From Isoetes taiwanensis (Eukaryota > Streptophyta > Lycopodiopsida > Isoetales > Isoetaceae), in the NCBI GenBank assembly GCA_021234155.1, contig JAJEKV010000003.1, positions 14,740,386 through 14,804,385 of the forward strand: a DNA stretch of 64,000 nucleotides, written 5' to 3'. Shown here piece by piece: positions 22,126 through 33,510 of this stretch. The translations under genes and the position numbers were made by a program. The number at the start of each line of letters is the position of its first letter. Position 1 is the first letter of the stretch. The notes beneath the pieces are model-generated. The model was given only the letters and a program-made list of their open reading frames with translations, made no database searches and was not told the DNA's origin.

Positions 22126-25094
22126 TCATTTTTCCACCAACATCCCCAAGGATATGAGAACCTTATTCCTTACATCCTGAGGTATTGTAACTCTCGCTGT
22201 TTTACTAGGAATAGTTTTTGGAGTCCATGAGTACAATACGGTTTCAATGTCTAGCCAAAGATCAGGATCACTAGGATTTCTCCTCCACCTCTTTGTCCAA
22301 CAATCTGAATATCTTTCTTTATCTAAGACATTACTCAAACTGATGTCTTCGGACACCACCATTCCACGCGCACCTTATTGAAGTTAACATCACCTTCTTC
22401 TTTGCAAATATCTGAGATAGTCCATCCCAACCACACTGGATAGGTCTCTAGATCTGCTGGTTTTACTACTACAAATTGGTGGCACTCCACGTCAGTAGAA
22501 GGTTCATAACAATCCATGCCTAGATATTTTGGCCTATCCTTCTTAGGACCAACATAGTGTTTATCGATTGAGGAGGAGCATATGCCTTCACAATGCTACT
22601 AATGGTACCATCATCTTCACAAGACCAGCTAATATTTTCCACTTACTTTTAGGGAACCACCCTTCCAAAGAAATGCTTACGAGGATGTGTCTACCTCATC
22701 CAACAAGTTGATCACCTTCTTCCAATAATCTATCAATGCACGATTAGTCTCATCTCAATTAGTTTGCCAATGCTTGATGTAGTCATTGATGCCATCCTTA
22801 GTCAAGCCCAATTGCTTGACTTCTTCAGATTGGTTTTAGAGCTTTTGGTTGACCAGGGGGTATCATAGGCTTGCCATTTGCATCCCTCAAGGCCAAATTT
22901 CTGCCCCACCTCTCCACTTCTCCTCCTCCGGTCTCATTTTCCATTGCATGATTGGAATCCTTCTCTCACCCAAAAAGTGAATTGAAGAGGTCTAGAATGA
23001 CCTTCCATGTCGAGCATAACCATCCACAAAACTCTTCCAATCGGGCACTTCTTCTATGATAGATCCTATAGGAGATGGATTTGTACATCCATGAAATATT
23101 TCCAATAGCCCAGGGAAAGTTGGTAACCTGTCTGCGCCTCAATACATGACTATATTTTCCAAACAATGCATCCACATCCTCATGAGTATGTCCCATTAGG
23201 AACCCCAAATTGACTCTTTCAAAAATACCCACAAATGTTAAGTAGGATAGGAAAGAAAACATCCACCTATTCTTATTTTGACCAAAGACAATTATCTAGT
23301 TGCAAGAGGAGCTTTTGGGCAGGGATCTCGAGGTTTAGCACGAGATGTTGAAGCTCCAACATGTTCATTAGGTCCATTCCTCCTAAATCTTGCCTTGCTA
23401 AACTTTTCAATACTATTAGGGGTTCCATCCAACAATGCACTATGTAGTGCCCGGCTAGTCAGTAGGATCCTGTAGGTGACCATTGTAACCCTTCTCATAG
23501 TTTCTTAAACACCTCATGATACTCCCAATGTGAAAACTGGACCATCACTCCACAACTCTAAACCTAAAGGGCCATAATAAGTCCGAGACTGCCCATGCAA
23601 TATTGCCCCATCATTGAAATCAAGAAAGGGTATGATCTTCCACATGACTTAGGAATGTACTTGAATTGTGGAAGACAAGTCTTCGTTGGTCCATTTTATC
23701 ATGTATAATACATAGATAGTTATTAGGTTCCATTGCGTATAAGGTCCTCCACATCCAATAAGTTGATCTACATGATAGTTGATCTCATCATATGGTCCTT
23801 CATATGTTCCCTTATCTTTGCCCTTAGACTTGGTTGCAGTCTTATCTAGTGTCTCCTTCAAACTTAGCACATAAATTGCACTTGGCAAAGTTGTTTGAAG
23901 TTGCTATGGTCACATGCTTGAAATGCTTATTCCATAGCCTACTAAAACTGGCCGATATAGAGGCCACTCCAAGTTCCCCAAAGCAATGCATTTATTTCCT
24001 CTAATATGCTCTTCCGGGTACAATGGGATGGCAATCTCTTTTCAACAATAACTCTACCCTGTTCATCCTTCTTACTCTTATGTGGCATGTTTTCCGCATT
24101 GAAATCCACATATCTTTCAAATATTTCCTTTTGCAGCTATAGTTCTTGAGGTAGGCCTTACGGGCCAGTGTTCCCATGCAATGCAATTTTACTACCATTT
24201 TCATGTCTCTTTTGCCGGTTGTGCCAAGAAGAGGTTGGAATTCCATGTATAGCCATCCATGCTTTTGAACATATCCACTTTCCATTCAATGGGAATCTTT
24301 TCTTCTTTGATCTTTCATCCCAATTGCATAGCCAAATATGGTGTACATGAAATTCCTCCCGCTATCACACTTATGTTCCCGATATGTAGCTCTTGCTCCC
24401 ACCAACTCCTCTATTGTGAACATTCTAACACAAGAAGCCCAACAACATTCACCTCCTCTAACCTTCATCATAGCTTCGGAGAACAATCATAATCTGACTT
24501 GCATCTTTTGGTGGGATAATGTTTGAAAGTTGGAAGTGGCCTCTTGCTACACTGTGTGAACATTGTTGACAATGGTTCTACATCTATAGGAAACGTGTAG
24601 TTCCCCTCCAGTTGAATACTGTCCCTAGGCCATGCAACAATAGTTGGAACCTCTAGTTGCTTCACACAAGCTAGGCATTCTTGTTTGCTGAACCCTTTTC
24701 CTTCCAATTGTCATATAATTTTGAGATTGCCACACCTAACCTGTCCTCCCTAATCTTTCATCATTCACTTTGCATTGATAGGATCTGCTAGAACAATAAT
24801 CCCTTCTCCCTCTCAGCCTCTCTCATTGCATGCATGCAGGATCTTGACCTTTTTGTTTTTCCAATCGACCCGAGTATAAAGTACAATTTCCTTTCCTTTG
24901 GCATCATCCTTTTCATTTGAGGCCTTTTCCTTTCCTTTGCCATCATCAACATCATTTGGAGTCTTTTCCTTTCCTTTGCCATCATGAACATCATTTGAGG
25001 TATTTTCCTTTCCTTGGCCATCATGTTCATTAGTTGGGGATTTTTCCTTGCCTTGATCAGCATCATTAGGGGCTTTATTTTTAGCATTTTGCAT
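22126..25094 (-). pseudogene. DUF7869-like gene of element 2 (candidate transposase), broken
   Basis: Collinear minus-strand pieces from 25094 down to 22126 look like one decayed gene. The N-terminus (24813-25094) has a hydrophilic repeat of about 20 residues built on GKGKEKTPNDVDD. Next come ECCWASCVRMFTIEEL with R...RNFMYTIFGY (24286-24486) and VVKLHCMGTLARKAYL (24001-24285). Then comes a block with FLMGHTHEDVDALFGKYS (22966-23262), the hallmark of DUF7869-type proteins, and last a C-terminal VWLGWTISDICKE...VRVEWWCP (22335-22517). At least six frame changes or stops separate the pieces. I infer a transposase role from its place beside the TIR; that DUF7869 is a DDE-type core is not shown here. 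Confidence 0.6.
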
Positions 25095-25259
25095 GCCATT
25101 GACCTAGAATGCATAAAATATATAGTAAGTTAGCATATCCAAATAACCTCTCAATAACATGTTCATAAATGAAAGCCTCATATGTCTTATTCTATTTGAT
25201 CATTCTATTTATATAATGGGATTCCCCAAGTTATTTTCCTCAACATTATATATAAATAA

Positions 25260-25505
25260 AACCCTCTACTTATTAGCCTTATAACTTGTATCCTATAATA
25301 ACCTTTGTAATAAATTTTAACCTTGTAAAAGGGATAACCCTTATGAGGGTTAACCTTAAAAGGTTAACTTAACCATTAAAGGGATAACCTTGGTATCCTA
25401 TAATAACCCTTATAATAAATTTAACCTTATTATTACAAGGGATAACCTTGGTATCCTATAATAACCCTTATAATAAATTTAACATTGTTATTACAAGGGA
25501 TAAAC
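25260..25505. repeat. AT-rich tandem repeat, about 60-bp unit
   Basis: Two to three imperfect copies of a unit containing AAGGGATAACCTTGGTATCC and ATAACCCTTATAATAAATTT lie between the DUF7869-like gene and the pyrimidine-rich tract. No coding signal is present. Confidence 0.8.
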
Positions 25506-25604
25506 TTCGCGTCCTTAAAACAATTAACCCGTGCAATAAATTTTTTTCGGAAGTTATAATGGCGCGGTACAAAATTTTGAAAGCGCTTATTATTTCAAGT
25601 TAGC

Positions 25605-26230
25605 ATTCGTTTTGAACTTTTCTCTCTCACTTTTAAACTTCCAATTCCGGGCATTCCAGCGCTTCCAATTTCTATCTTCTACTTCCAATTTCTTCTCGGC
25701 TTCTATTTGCTTCAATGCGCTTCTCGGCTTCTATTATCCGCTTTCAAACTTGGCTTTTACGCTTCAATCTAAACTTCTACGCTATCCGCTTTAAACTCGG
25801 CTTCTATACTTTTTTATATCTGTTTTTATCTGGCTTTCGGCTTCTACAATCTGTTTTTATCTGTTTTTATCTGGCGGCTTTCGAGTTTTTTCTTCTTCTA
25901 CAATCTTCGCTTTAGGGTTTTTATCAAAGGTTTTTTTTTCTAAAAGGTTTCTACTCGGCTTTTACGCTTTTACGCTTTAAACTTCGGCTTCTATATGCTT
26001 TTCGGCTTCTATATGCTTTTTTCGCTCAATACAAGGTTCTATACAAGGTTTGTAGGCTCTATACAAGGTTTTACGGTTTTTGGCTTTTCTGACTTTGAAT
26101 AACTTTGGTTTTTTGTGTTAAAGCTTCTCGGCTGCTATTGCTTTTTCTCCAAATTAGCTGCTATTGCTTTTTCTCGGCTTCTTAAGGCTTCTCGAATCAC
26201 TTCTTAAGGTTTCTCGGGTTAGTATTTACT
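25605..26230. repeat. Pyrimidine-rich cryptic simple repeat
   Basis: The + strand is dominated by variants of CGGCTTCTA, GCTTTTACGC and TTTTTCTCGG over about 600 bases. ORFs here, rich in Phe, Leu and Ser, are products of composition and are not counted as genes. The tract separates the minus-strand gene from the plus-strand cargo and could hold a divergent promoter. Confidence 0.75.
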
Positions 26231-26793
26231 GTTATTTACATAAAGTAGTTATTTTCCATAAAGCATGTTATTTACTTTTACATGCATCAGTTCTATTTCA
26301 TATCATATCTGTTCTCTATCATATCATATTACTCTATCTGTTCTATTTCATATCTGATCTATGATCTTGCTCTATGATCTAGATCATAGAGCAAGATCAT
26401 AGATCTTCACTAGCTCTTCCTCTATCTGTTCTAAATAATGAACTAAAACAATGAACTAAATATTGAACTAAACAAGGAGTTATATTGAACTAAACAAGGA
26501 GTTAAACAAGGAGTAAATAAAGAACTAAACAATATCTAACTGGCTTTATATTTTGAATTACGCATTCTCGCATTCTCGCGCATTACGCATTATGTATTTT
26601 GTTAGAATAATATGTTGGAATGGGAGAAATCGCTTGGCGCATTTCTATTTTTGAGTTCGTTTTCCACTAGGTTAATCAAATCGCGCCCGGTAGCGTTTTA
26701 GTTGGCATTTCAATTTCATACGGCTCTATACAAGTCGCGCCCGGTAGCGTATGAAATAGATCTGTGCTAATTACTTTCTCTCGTTCTAGTGCC

Positions 26794-27197
26794 ATGGATT
26801 TTCCTTATGCATGGACACCGGGCGGGTTCAAATACACTGGTGGTTCTAGTTCCACCGGGCGACCATCAACTCGACCCTGTACAAGATATTACTTGAGTGT
26901 CTTTGTTCAAAACGTTCAAAGAGAGTTGGAGAATCCATTAGACGGCTGTATCGGGGGCCATGGGTACACTTCCATCGCATCTATGGACATATCGGACTCC
27001 TCATGCTCTTAGTAAGGCTCATGCCAACAAATAAGTACAAGGATTTGATTTATAGTATCGGGGATCGATACAACACTCTCTGGTTTGGAGACTTCGACAT
27101 CCTCGGGAAAGATGAGGATCTGTCATATCGAGGGTGGTTCGAGGTGGGACTTCTTGGGATTAGGCGGATGAAGTGGGCACGGCCCGACATATTGTAG
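26794..27197 (+). pseudogene. Small unrecognised cargo ORF with one frameshift
   Basis: An ATG at 26794 starts MDFPYAWTPGGFKYTGGSSS and is open to 27012. The next frame (27003-27197) continues without a clear start: NKYKDLIYSIGDRYNTLWF, then DEDLSYRGWFEVG. Together they would give about 130 residues if one frameshift near 27000 is allowed. Hairpin motifs lie on both sides (26678-26750 and 27208-27290). The function is unknown. Confidence 0.35.
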
Positions 27198-27369
27198 AGA
27201 TAGAAAGAATTCGCGCTGGCGCATTTTGAGAAGAAGAAATGTACATAACTTTTTTGAATATGAATACAAACTTCGCGCTGGCGCAATTTTGCACTATACT
27301 TTTCCGTCATTAGTTTATTTTTTTTTTTATATGCAATGTCGAAAACATTGAATCCTGTGATGCCCTCCA

Positions 27370-27441
27370 GCCAGTATGACCAACCCCAAGAAACTACATA
27401 TTTTCATTAATGTGTAGTTTCATGGGGTTGATAAGACTGGC
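27370..27441. repeat. 31-bp stem, 10-base loop inverted repeat
   Basis: The arms 27370-27400 and 27411-27441 pair with five mismatches; the outer part reads GCCAGT...ACTGGC. The shape resembles a short MITE remnant or a small precursor-like hairpin. No expression evidence is available from sequence. Confidence 0.7.
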
Positions 27442-27864
27442 TAAAGACCATCCGCGAAATTCAAAGTTCACAACATCACGCAGATGATATGATATATTCT
27501 TTTTTTTTGAATATCCAAATATACATACCTTTTTTGGGGCGTTCTTTTGGCCATGCTACAAATGTGCCCACGCTTTCACCAATTTGTATGCGCCACGGGA
27601 TGTCTTCTTGGAAGAGCCTCATCTTCATAATTGCGGTTTAGAATAGAAATCTTCTGACTGTTTCCAAGAGGAACACCATGACACATAGAACTTGGATTCA
27701 AATCTTCGATTTTACACAATCCTACTCGGCGCTTCAAGTTTGCTGTTAAAAGATAGCATTCTTCTCCGACACTGATAAAGAACCAGAATGCATTGTAAAA
27801 AATAGAGGACGAAAAATTGAGAACAAGAGAATGCATTCGAATTCACCATAGTTCAGCAGACATC

Positions 27865-28012
27865 GAATGGGAATTGAAGGCGGCTCGATCGAATGGATTG
27901 AAGGCGGCTCGATCGTCGAATGGGATCGAACGGATCTTGGGCGCTCTGATAGTCGATTGTTCTTGGGCGCTCTGATACTAGGAATGATCTTGGGCGCTCT
28001 GATAGTAGGTGG
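27865..28012. repeat. Short direct repeats within element 2
   Basis: GAAGGCGGCTCGATCG occurs twice and GATCTTGGGCGCTCTGATAG-type units three times in about 150 bases. They keep frames open on both strands but show no protein signature. Confidence 0.75.
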
Positions 28013-28203
28013 CCGATTAGGTGGTAGTAGATTGCCACATATGCGTTTCTTGAAATTAATAATTAATTGTTATCTTGAAATTGCACTAAAAAGAAAAACA
28101 CAATTTAAATTTGTAAATGAGCGGGACGGGCGGTTAATTAAGGCGGTATAAATTTAAAAGGACGCGAATTTGAATTCTGGTTGTAAATCGGCGGCCCTAG
28201 ATT

Positions 28204-28416
28204 ATGAGCGATACATATAAGTTTAAACCAAAACCCCGATCTCATACTATCCGCACTTGCGCTTCTATGGCGTCTAGAGGATCTCGGCGGCCGAGGCGCC
28301 GTTGTAGAGGTGGGCGACGACTAAAGCACAAATCCCAAGCACGGAGGTCACTGAACAAGCGTAAAGTTTTGATCCAACAAAGCCTCCTCGTAATTGATCT
28401 GTTTTTTGTTTTGTAA
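28204..28416 (+). CDS. Small basic ORF, unrecognised
   Basis: The ATG at 28204 opens 70 codons with a strongly basic middle (SRGSRRPRRRCRGGRRLKHK) and a hydrophobic end. There is no recognisable domain. It may be a chance ORF or a first exon of the cargo gene downstream. Confidence 0.2.
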   Translation: MSDTYKFKPKPRSHTIRTCASMASRGSRRPRRRCRGGRRLKHKSQARRSLNKRKVLIQQSLLVIDLFFVL

Positions 28417-28883
28417 TTGATTTACGTGTCCCTTTTATTGTTAGGTTTCTAGGATGTTTTTCAACCTGTGTATTTTTACGTATGCGTGTCTCGTGTATTG
28501 TCTACCTTTCATATTGTTTTACGTGTCATTTCTAATTGCTTTTACTACCTTGTTTTGTGTGTTTTTGTTATAATCTTCTCCTTTACTCCGATATGTTTAA
28601 AGTTGGAACAATTCTCCATTTTGTATAATGTAGACCGTGTAAGTCTTTACTACGTATTCTCAGTTCTTTTGACAAGTCTTTTTGTAGCCTAGTATGTCTC
28701 TTATAAAAGAGAAGTGTCTGTAGGTCCCCTCTTAAGAACGCGCTCGGCGCGATTTATAATTATGAGTGGTTTTGGTTGTCTCTCGCTACTTTCCCTGTGT
28801 ACAATTTATGTTTTTGAAAGTAAGGCGTCTATGAAAACGCGCTCGGCGCGATTTCATTACTCACCACATGATTGTAACTTTCA

Positions 28884-31569
28884 GGATCTTCTAAAATGTG
28901 AAAAGAAAAGCAAAGCCTGCGCAGGGTCCAGGGACATCCGCAGAAAAAACCAAGAACGGATGAAGATGTATCAGTTGCAGATTTGGCACACGTTGTGACC
29001 ATTGACGATACGACCGAAATAATGAAGGCTCAGGTAGAGCCTCCATGTCCAGAAGAAGATCTACCAGAGGGCTCTGAATGGTATGTGGAGATCTTCAAGA
29101 CTAGCGGAAAGACAGATCTGATTTTCATGTCTAGAGTTAAGGAAACAGATCAAATGAAGAAACAAGGTATTCTCGATCACATGCGAAGAAACGGGGCGAT
29201 TCTTCTTGTTCCGTATTACTTGAAGCGGGTCGAGAAAAATAAAAAGTATTGAAGAAGTTAAATTACTTTGCGTGCTAGTTCCTTTAAAGAGACTGCCCTA
29301 AGAACGGATGAGGCCGCAGATAACCTCTTCAAATTTGGCTGGTCAGGTGGTGATCTATTGACACCAAAAAAAATATGTCAAGGTCTCTCAGCTGTGAGAA
29401 GAGCAATCAGTACAAGGCCGTCAGCTAGTCTGTACCTACAAGCTTTAAAGGAGAAGGAAGATGCAAGTTCTAGAGCCGTGGAAACACCCGGGCGTTCTAG
29501 GCATTACAGATATGACTAGTGATGATGACAAGGCGAGATGGTTAGAGGCCATGAGCAAACTCAAGAAATATCTTTGACAAGTATCCACTGGGCCTTAGCT
29601 TCGCATCCTATCCATGTCGGCGGGCTTTTCGTGTCCACGAAGGCTATGTTTGTCGTGAGAAGATTTGACAAGCGTACGCGCAATGGAAATAGTCGGCGGC
29701 ATGATAGAAAACCGGGGCGGGTGCCAATGCCGGCAGATGTGGTGCCTTTTGATATGAAGACGAAGAAGGTGTTGATGTGGAATAAACTTGAAGATTTAAC
29801 TGGCAACCTCGATATTCACTTCATGATAATAGATGGCCAGCATTCAGTGGAGGCGCAGAAGGTTTTGATCAGTCAAGCACAAAAAACTGGAAATCAGTTA
29901 TTCTATAGACTGTATTCAGTCAGAAATTGCCGATTCCTCAGTGGCTCCACAACAGCAGCAGAATTAGCCGAAATCAGCGCGCTACTGAATGACATGGGAA
30001 AGACATTCCTGTACAAAAGGTATTTTATGTTCCACACATAGCGTTCCAAATCGCGCCAGGCGCGTTTTATGTTGTTATTTGTGTGACGGATTTACAAGAA
30101 ACGCGCCTGGCGCGAATTCTTCATCATGAAGAAATCGCGCCAGGCGCGTTTCTTGTAAATACGTGATTAACGAAAACGCGCCTGGCGCGTTTTATATTGT
30201 TACTTTCACGACCTGTTTATTTTTTTTATCTAACGGCCCATATTTTGCAGTCCGGTATATGGGCGATTCTTGGCACGCCAGTAACCAATGGATCGAATAT
30301 GGAAAACCAATGCCGACCAGACAAAGGGCAATCTAAGAGTGCGAATTCAAATTACTAGAAAGGACACCGTGCCAAACCATATCTGAGGACAAGAACAAGG
30401 CCACTAGATCAAAGAAGAAAAAAGGGGATGCACAAGCTGGCACAGAAGAGCAAACGGTGCCAAAAGATGCCTGCAAGATTGTTTTTTCTTCTGACCAGGT
30501 ATGGGAAAAGTGGAACGAATTTTGGGACGCCTATTCGGAAAAGAAGTTGCCAGATTCGTATGGCAGGTTTCCTCCGCAAGATACGTCTATTTTTGATATA
30601 GGTATCACAGAAATGAGAAAGGCACAAGGATTGGATGATGCAGAATTAATCTCTGTTCTAGATAGTTGCATCAGAAAGGAAGTTATCTACAAGAAAACGT
30701 CTGCAGCAAAGCACTTGACATCTTTCGAAGATGCATGCGAATCGATAAAGAATATGAAAGTCCTGAAAAAAGCTGTTGGTGAAGAACTGCAAAGGCTCTC
30801 AGGAGACATGATGTTATCAGAGATAGGCTTAATGCAAAAGTACAACGTATCTAATGATGACATTAAGAAATATGTATTTTGGTCAAAAGATTTTGTGAAG
30901 CAGCAAAAGGCGAAGAATGTGGCAACTCTTAAGGGGATTCACACGAAAGTTGCGTCTGACCTAAAAAGAAAAGTTGCTTTGGTGAAGAAGACGGCAGTAG
31001 ACGAGTCTCCTTTTTTCTACAAGGTGTCCACTGGTTATAAGTGTGCCATGCCAGAGGTAGGTGAAGGGCCAACCGACATCACTCTATTTGTTCTTGATAG
31101 CCGTGGCACGAGATGGACACAGGATGATTACAGCACCTTCTTCAACACATGCAGTGGTTTGACGACTGAGATGCATTATACTATCGTGACAGTTTGCCAC
31201 TCCGACATTTCCTACGCATATGCACTAGCTGCTGCAAATGATGTCGAATGCATTAAAGTGATGAGGCAAGCAGTGATGATAGATGAAAACAAAGATAGTG
31301 AGTTTAGTACCGAAAGTAAGATCTCACATGTGCTAGTCCTTATGATAGCCATTATGGATGATAAAGAATATGAAAGACTCAAGGGGAAACCAGAAGGTGA
31401 GAAGATTGCTTGGCAGTGCTATCGGCTAGATGAACCCCTATTGAAGAATGTTTTTTATGTCGAATCAATTGCGAAGACAAAGGGAAAGGGACCGCAGATG
31501 TGGATGTGGACACAGACCGAAGAGGAAGAGGAAGAGGAAGAAGAAAAATGGATTCGACCCCGCCCTTAA
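28884..31569 (+). pseudogene. Cargo gene with ParB/DGQH-like motif, decayed and intron-containing
   Basis: Collinear segments are 28884-29252 (...EDLPEGSEWYVEIFKTSGK), 29268-29519, 29538-30019 and 30457-31569. The third has VVPFDMKTKKVLMW, then IIDGQHSVEAQKVL, then a Cys-Arg and ISALLNDMG block, reminiscent of ParB/DGQHR-type domains. A donor AAAAG/GTATTT at 30019/30020 and an acceptor TTTTGCAG near 30250 define an intron of about 230 bp that contains four hairpin motifs. After it, a frame with QWIEYGKPMPTRQRA follows. The last segment is a 370-residue open frame with EGPTDITLFVLDSRGTRW, perhaps a nucleotide-binding or methyltransferase-like fold, and an acidic tail. Frame changes make the present copy non-functional. 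The assignment is tentative. Confidence 0.45.
30457..31569 (+). CDS. 370-aa open frame, longest cargo ORF of element 2
   Basis: The frame is uninterrupted for 370 codons. No typical start is established, since it probably continues upstream exons. It has VWEKWNEFWDAYSEKKLPDS, a helical charged region, then DITLFVLDSRG, HYTIVTVCHSDISYAYALA and a terminal run of Glu (about ten residues) before WIRPRP. Intact over 1.1 kb while its neighbours are broken, it is the best preserved coding segment in the element. The function is unrecognised. Confidence 0.45.
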   Translation: MPKDACKIVFSSDQVWEKWNEFWDAYSEKKLPDSYGRFPPQDTSIFDIGITEMRKAQGLDDAELISVLDSCIRKEVIYKKTSAAKHLTSFEDACESIKNMKVLKKAVGEELQRLSGDMMLSEIGLMQKYNVSNDDIKKYVFWSKDFVKQQKAKNVATLKGIHTKVASDLKRKVALVKKTAVDESPFFYKVSTGYKCAMPEVGEGPTDITLFVLDSRGTRWTQDDYSTFFNTCSGLTTEMHYTIVTVCHSDISYAYALAAANDVECIKVMRQAVMIDENKDSEFSTESKISHVLVLMIAIMDDKEYERLKGKPEGEKIAWQCYRLDEPLLKNVFYVESIAKTKGKGPQMWMWTQTEEEEEEEEEKWIRPRP

Positions 31570-32394
31570 TTCACCAATCAAGTATGAGCTCTTGACGGCG
31601 CATAAGGGGAGGCTGAATAAGTCACGGGTTTTCTTTGGCCCTTTCGAAGTTTTCTCGATTGAAGCCTTCGCCCGTTAGAGTCTACGTGTTGGGAGTTTCA
31701 TGTTGGAGGTTATGTGGGTGGAAGCTCTCGAAGCTAGCTAGGAAATGCCAAAGTGTGGTCTCGATGGTCAAGCCAAGGACTTCCTCGATATTTTTTCGAA
31801 AAGTGCTAGAGGTGGCACCTAGGGGTCCGCTAGGTAGTGCAAAAAATAAAGCTTCCAGCTCTAAGTCCGGCTTTTACCAGATCCGGCTGCAGAGCGGGAA
31901 GAAATGAGAAAGCATATAGAGGGCATAAAGAAGAATATCGACAAGCAACAAATTTAACTATGCGGCCGAGAGGCGTGCCTATCCTTCCAATCACATTGGA
32001 AAATCCGGCGAGAAGTGGATGTAGGTAACGCAAAGCGAAGAAGACAAAATCCTAGATGATACGGTGGATTCGAAAGCTCGAGTTAGCATAAAGAGTAATG
32101 AAGTATCAACCATAGTTCAAACACTAAGTGATGTGGTCATCACTTCGGCGAGACCGAAGGCAGTAGAGTAAAGCTCATCATTGCGGATGTTGAACAGAAC
32201 CGTAAAGGTATGTTATTCAAAGCGAAATGAAAATCGCGCCAGTAGCGATTTCAATTCTTCAAACAGCGAATTAATCGCGCCCGGTAGCGATTTCAATTAT
32301 TCCAACGAAATTGAAATCGCCAAGCCGCCGCGATTTCAATTTTCTTTCTCCTTGTCTCACAAGTGTGTGCTTTATTATTACGAGACCTAATCCG

Positions 32395-32925
32395 GTTTCC
32401 TCCAAAATTACGGTGTTCGATTTGAATGGAGTGCTCGCAAAACGTTACCTAAAGCACAATTTCCTTTATCATGGTATGAACGAAACCATTTGAGACATAT
32501 ACTGAAATGGGTATATCCGCGTCCATCCAAGGAGATGTTAGACCAAGCTTTCTTTTTATTTAGTTGTGCAATTTGGTCGTCGATGGAGAATAGAAATATC
32601 TGAGGAAGTTTTGAGAGTAGTTCCCGAGTTACATAGAGATTGGGCATCTGTTTGGGATCGAGCAAATGTAAGTCATTCAATAACCCAAAGGATCCTACAA
32701 AAAAAAAATATTTGTGAAATGCTTGAGCGACATGATGGATGACTTGGGCGCTTCGGAGAAGGAAGACATCATTATAGTTGATGATGACGCCTTGAAGTGT
32801 TGCTTCAATCGATCCACGATCACTAAATCCACCATCCTATCATCCCGAGGATTTTGACAAAGATGACTTCCTCGCCGTTTTGTCGGCATCTTGCAAGAAA
32901 TAGCTACTGAGGAAAAAGGTCGAAG
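32395..32925 (+). pseudogene. FCP1/NIF-type HAD phosphatase-like cargo gene
   Basis: The + strand gives ITVFDLNGVLAKRYLK (the DLNGVL variant of the HAD motif I), then WVYPRPSKEMLDQAFFLF, CAIWSSMENRN (motif II region), VLRVVPELHRDWASVWDRAN, then a GTAAGT donor at about 32667. A second block near 32725-32880 gives MDDLGASEKEDIIIVDDDALKC (motif III/IV region) and DFDKDDFLAVLSAS. The order matches the FCP1 homology domain of protein serine phosphatases. Two frameshifts break the first exon. It is probably captured host sequence or original element cargo. Confidence 0.6.
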
Positions 32926-33279
32926 AGATACAAACACTATACCCATAACTTAATCGGACAGGGAAATTGACAGGGACCTAGAGAAGATCGTTCTAGAAAG
33001 GGAACTTTTTGATATATATATATATGTATACAGAAATACACTTTCCAAAAAGTTTTGAATATGAAATATACTTTACACCAACCTCTTTCAATATATATTG
33101 TGTTCTTATATCAGCATTATTGGTTACGTATAATGTATTGTTCTTTTATATTACGTGTATGGTTTGCTATACTTGCAATAATTTGTATGTATATACCGTC
33201 AATAATTTAGGTGTCTATAAATACGTATGCATGAAATTGGCAAACCATCGGCTTCGGCTTCCGCCTTCTGCTTGTTATT

Positions 33280-33510
33280 ATGGCACATTCTATTACCTGC
33301 CAGATGAACCACGCAGACCTCTGCAGGTGCCGCGAGCTAGAAATAGAACTTCAGGACTGGCTTGATGTCGTTGCTATGAATCCCGTCCGCTTCTATCCTG
33401 ATCCCTTTGATGTTGTAATCCATCTTATATGGAATCCAGAGCATGGTTTGTTCATGATCGACAGGATCTCAGGACCGCCTGCAGCGCCTGAGGACGATGA
33501 ATCTGATTAG
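33280..33510 (+). CDS. Small acidic ORF, unrecognised
   Basis: The frame is open for 76 codons from an ATG at 33280: MAHSITCQMNHADLCRCREL, then WLDVVAMNPVRFYPDPFDVV, then an acidic end. The Cys/His-containing start is suggestive but fits no zinc-finger spacing I recognise. A hairpin motif follows 45 bases after the stop. Confidence 0.3.
   Translation: MAHSITCQMNHADLCRCRELEIELQDWLDVVAMNPVRFYPDPFDVVIHLIWNPEHGLFMIDRISGPPAAPEDDESD

Noticed and set aside
25612-26364. Phe/Leu-rich ORFs as membrane proteins
   Set aside because: They arise from a pyrimidine-rich cryptic repeat and have no start context or conserved motif.
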